From Thermodesulfobacteriota bacterium (GTDB taxonomy: Bacteria; Desulfobacterota; Syntrophobacteria; BM002), in contig CAMYLW010000179.1 of assembly GCA_947259475.1 (NCBI GenBank), positions 1-6,093 of the forward strand: DNA of 6,093 nucleotides, given 5' to 3'. The position numbers were made by a program, and so were the translations under genes. Shown piece after piece: positions 5,868-6,093 of this stretch (its first letter is position 1; every line of letters starts with the position of its first letter). Below the pieces are notes generated by a model. It was not told the origin of the DNA and did no database searches. It saw nothing but the letters and a program-made list of their open reading frames with translations.

Positions 5868-6047
5868 CCCGGATATATCATGAATCACTTGCTGCGACCA
5901 CGGATATGGCCGTCCTTCCTGGCGTCCTCGGGTGTCGGTTCCTGCAACGTACCGTTTAGCCATGGAAACCAATCCCGCGGTACGGTTGCCAGGTGACACG
6001 CCCATCTTCGTGGTCTCGCGACAGCAATTCATGAAATATCCGAGCTA
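5865..6047. repeat. 183-base imperfect palindromic element with 21-bp terminal inverted repeats (MITE- or REP-like)
   Basis: The outer arms at 5865-5885 and 6027-6047 are inverted copies matching at 19 of 21 positions. They share TAGCnCGGATAT followed by TCATGAAT. Matching continues inward: TTGCTG 5889-5894 with CAGCAA 6022-6027, GACCACG 5896-5902 with CGTGGTC 6009-6015, and an inner pair CCTGCAACGTACCG 5941-5954 with 5978-5993. The loop is 23 bases and contains CCATGG. The single strand, as DNA or RNA, could fold into one long interrupted hairpin. It encodes no transposase. The layout suggests a non-autonomous miniature transposon or large REP-type repeat; a structured RNA is another possibility. 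I see no clear target-site duplication in the immediate flanks. I cannot assign it to a named family. Confidence 0.7.
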
Positions 6048-6093
6048 GCATGAGACGTGGGCGACGGGGAGTGATCATTCCGATTACAGGATA

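Noticed and set aside
5628..6032. A 134-codon minus-strand open frame spanning the palindromic element and the end of the HD gene
   Set aside because: Its first half is just the palindrome read in one frame and its second half is antisense to the conserved HD gene. If the element is multicopy, similar predicted proteins in databases would be repeat artefacts.
6050..6093. Possible start of another gene (ATG 6050 or GTG 6071), open to the window edge
   Set aside because: Only about 15 codons are visible, there is no good ribosome binding site and no recognisable sequence.

Overview
The window looks like a chromosomal housekeeping segment from a Gram-negative bacterium of about 50% GC by eye. 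It most resembles the former Deltaproteobacteria (Desulfobacterota). That placement is inferred from protein style: the small Rho-N/lysine-rich protein, the COG2316-type HD protein and the small protein beside coaBC. No rRNA or other marker confirms it. All supported genes are on the plus strand.

Layout: (1) positions 2-307 hold the 3' end of a small conserved protein gene cut by the window edge. (2) Positions 354-1553 hold coaBC, the bifunctional coenzyme A biosynthesis enzyme. (3) A 109-base gap follows, with a good extended -10 promoter (TGtTATAAT, 1618-1626) and a 7-bp inverted repeat just upstream of it. (4) Positions 1663-2400 hold a family 4 iron-sulfur uracil-DNA glycosylase. (5) Positions 2454-3797 (or from 2400) hold a long NfeD membrane serine protease, and positions 3855-4640 hold a slipin of the stomatin/SPFH family, the classical protease/stomatin pair. 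(6) At 4714-5209 a lysine-rich reading frame with a strong ribosome binding site runs into a Rho-N-domain reading frame displaced by one base, apparently one gene interrupted by a frameshift. (7) Positions 5313-5867 hold an HD-superfamily hydrolase. (8) Positions 5865-6047 form a 183-base imperfect palindrome with 21-bp terminal inverted repeats, whose first three bases are the stop codon of the HD gene. The last 46 bases carry nothing callable.

The genes from 1663 onward are closely spaced and could be read from the promoter near 1620. Only the NfeD/slipin pair has a clear functional link: NfeD-type proteases cleave the C-terminal hydrophobic part of their partner stomatin, and both the Ser/Lys dyad and that hydrophobic segment are visible. 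The other genes (CoA synthesis, uracil repair, nucleic-acid binding, HD hydrolase) look like neighbours rather than one pathway. I found no defence system, CRISPR array, tRNA, rRNA or intact transposase. The points most worth a second look are the frameshifted lysine-rich/Rho-N gene and the terminal palindromic element.
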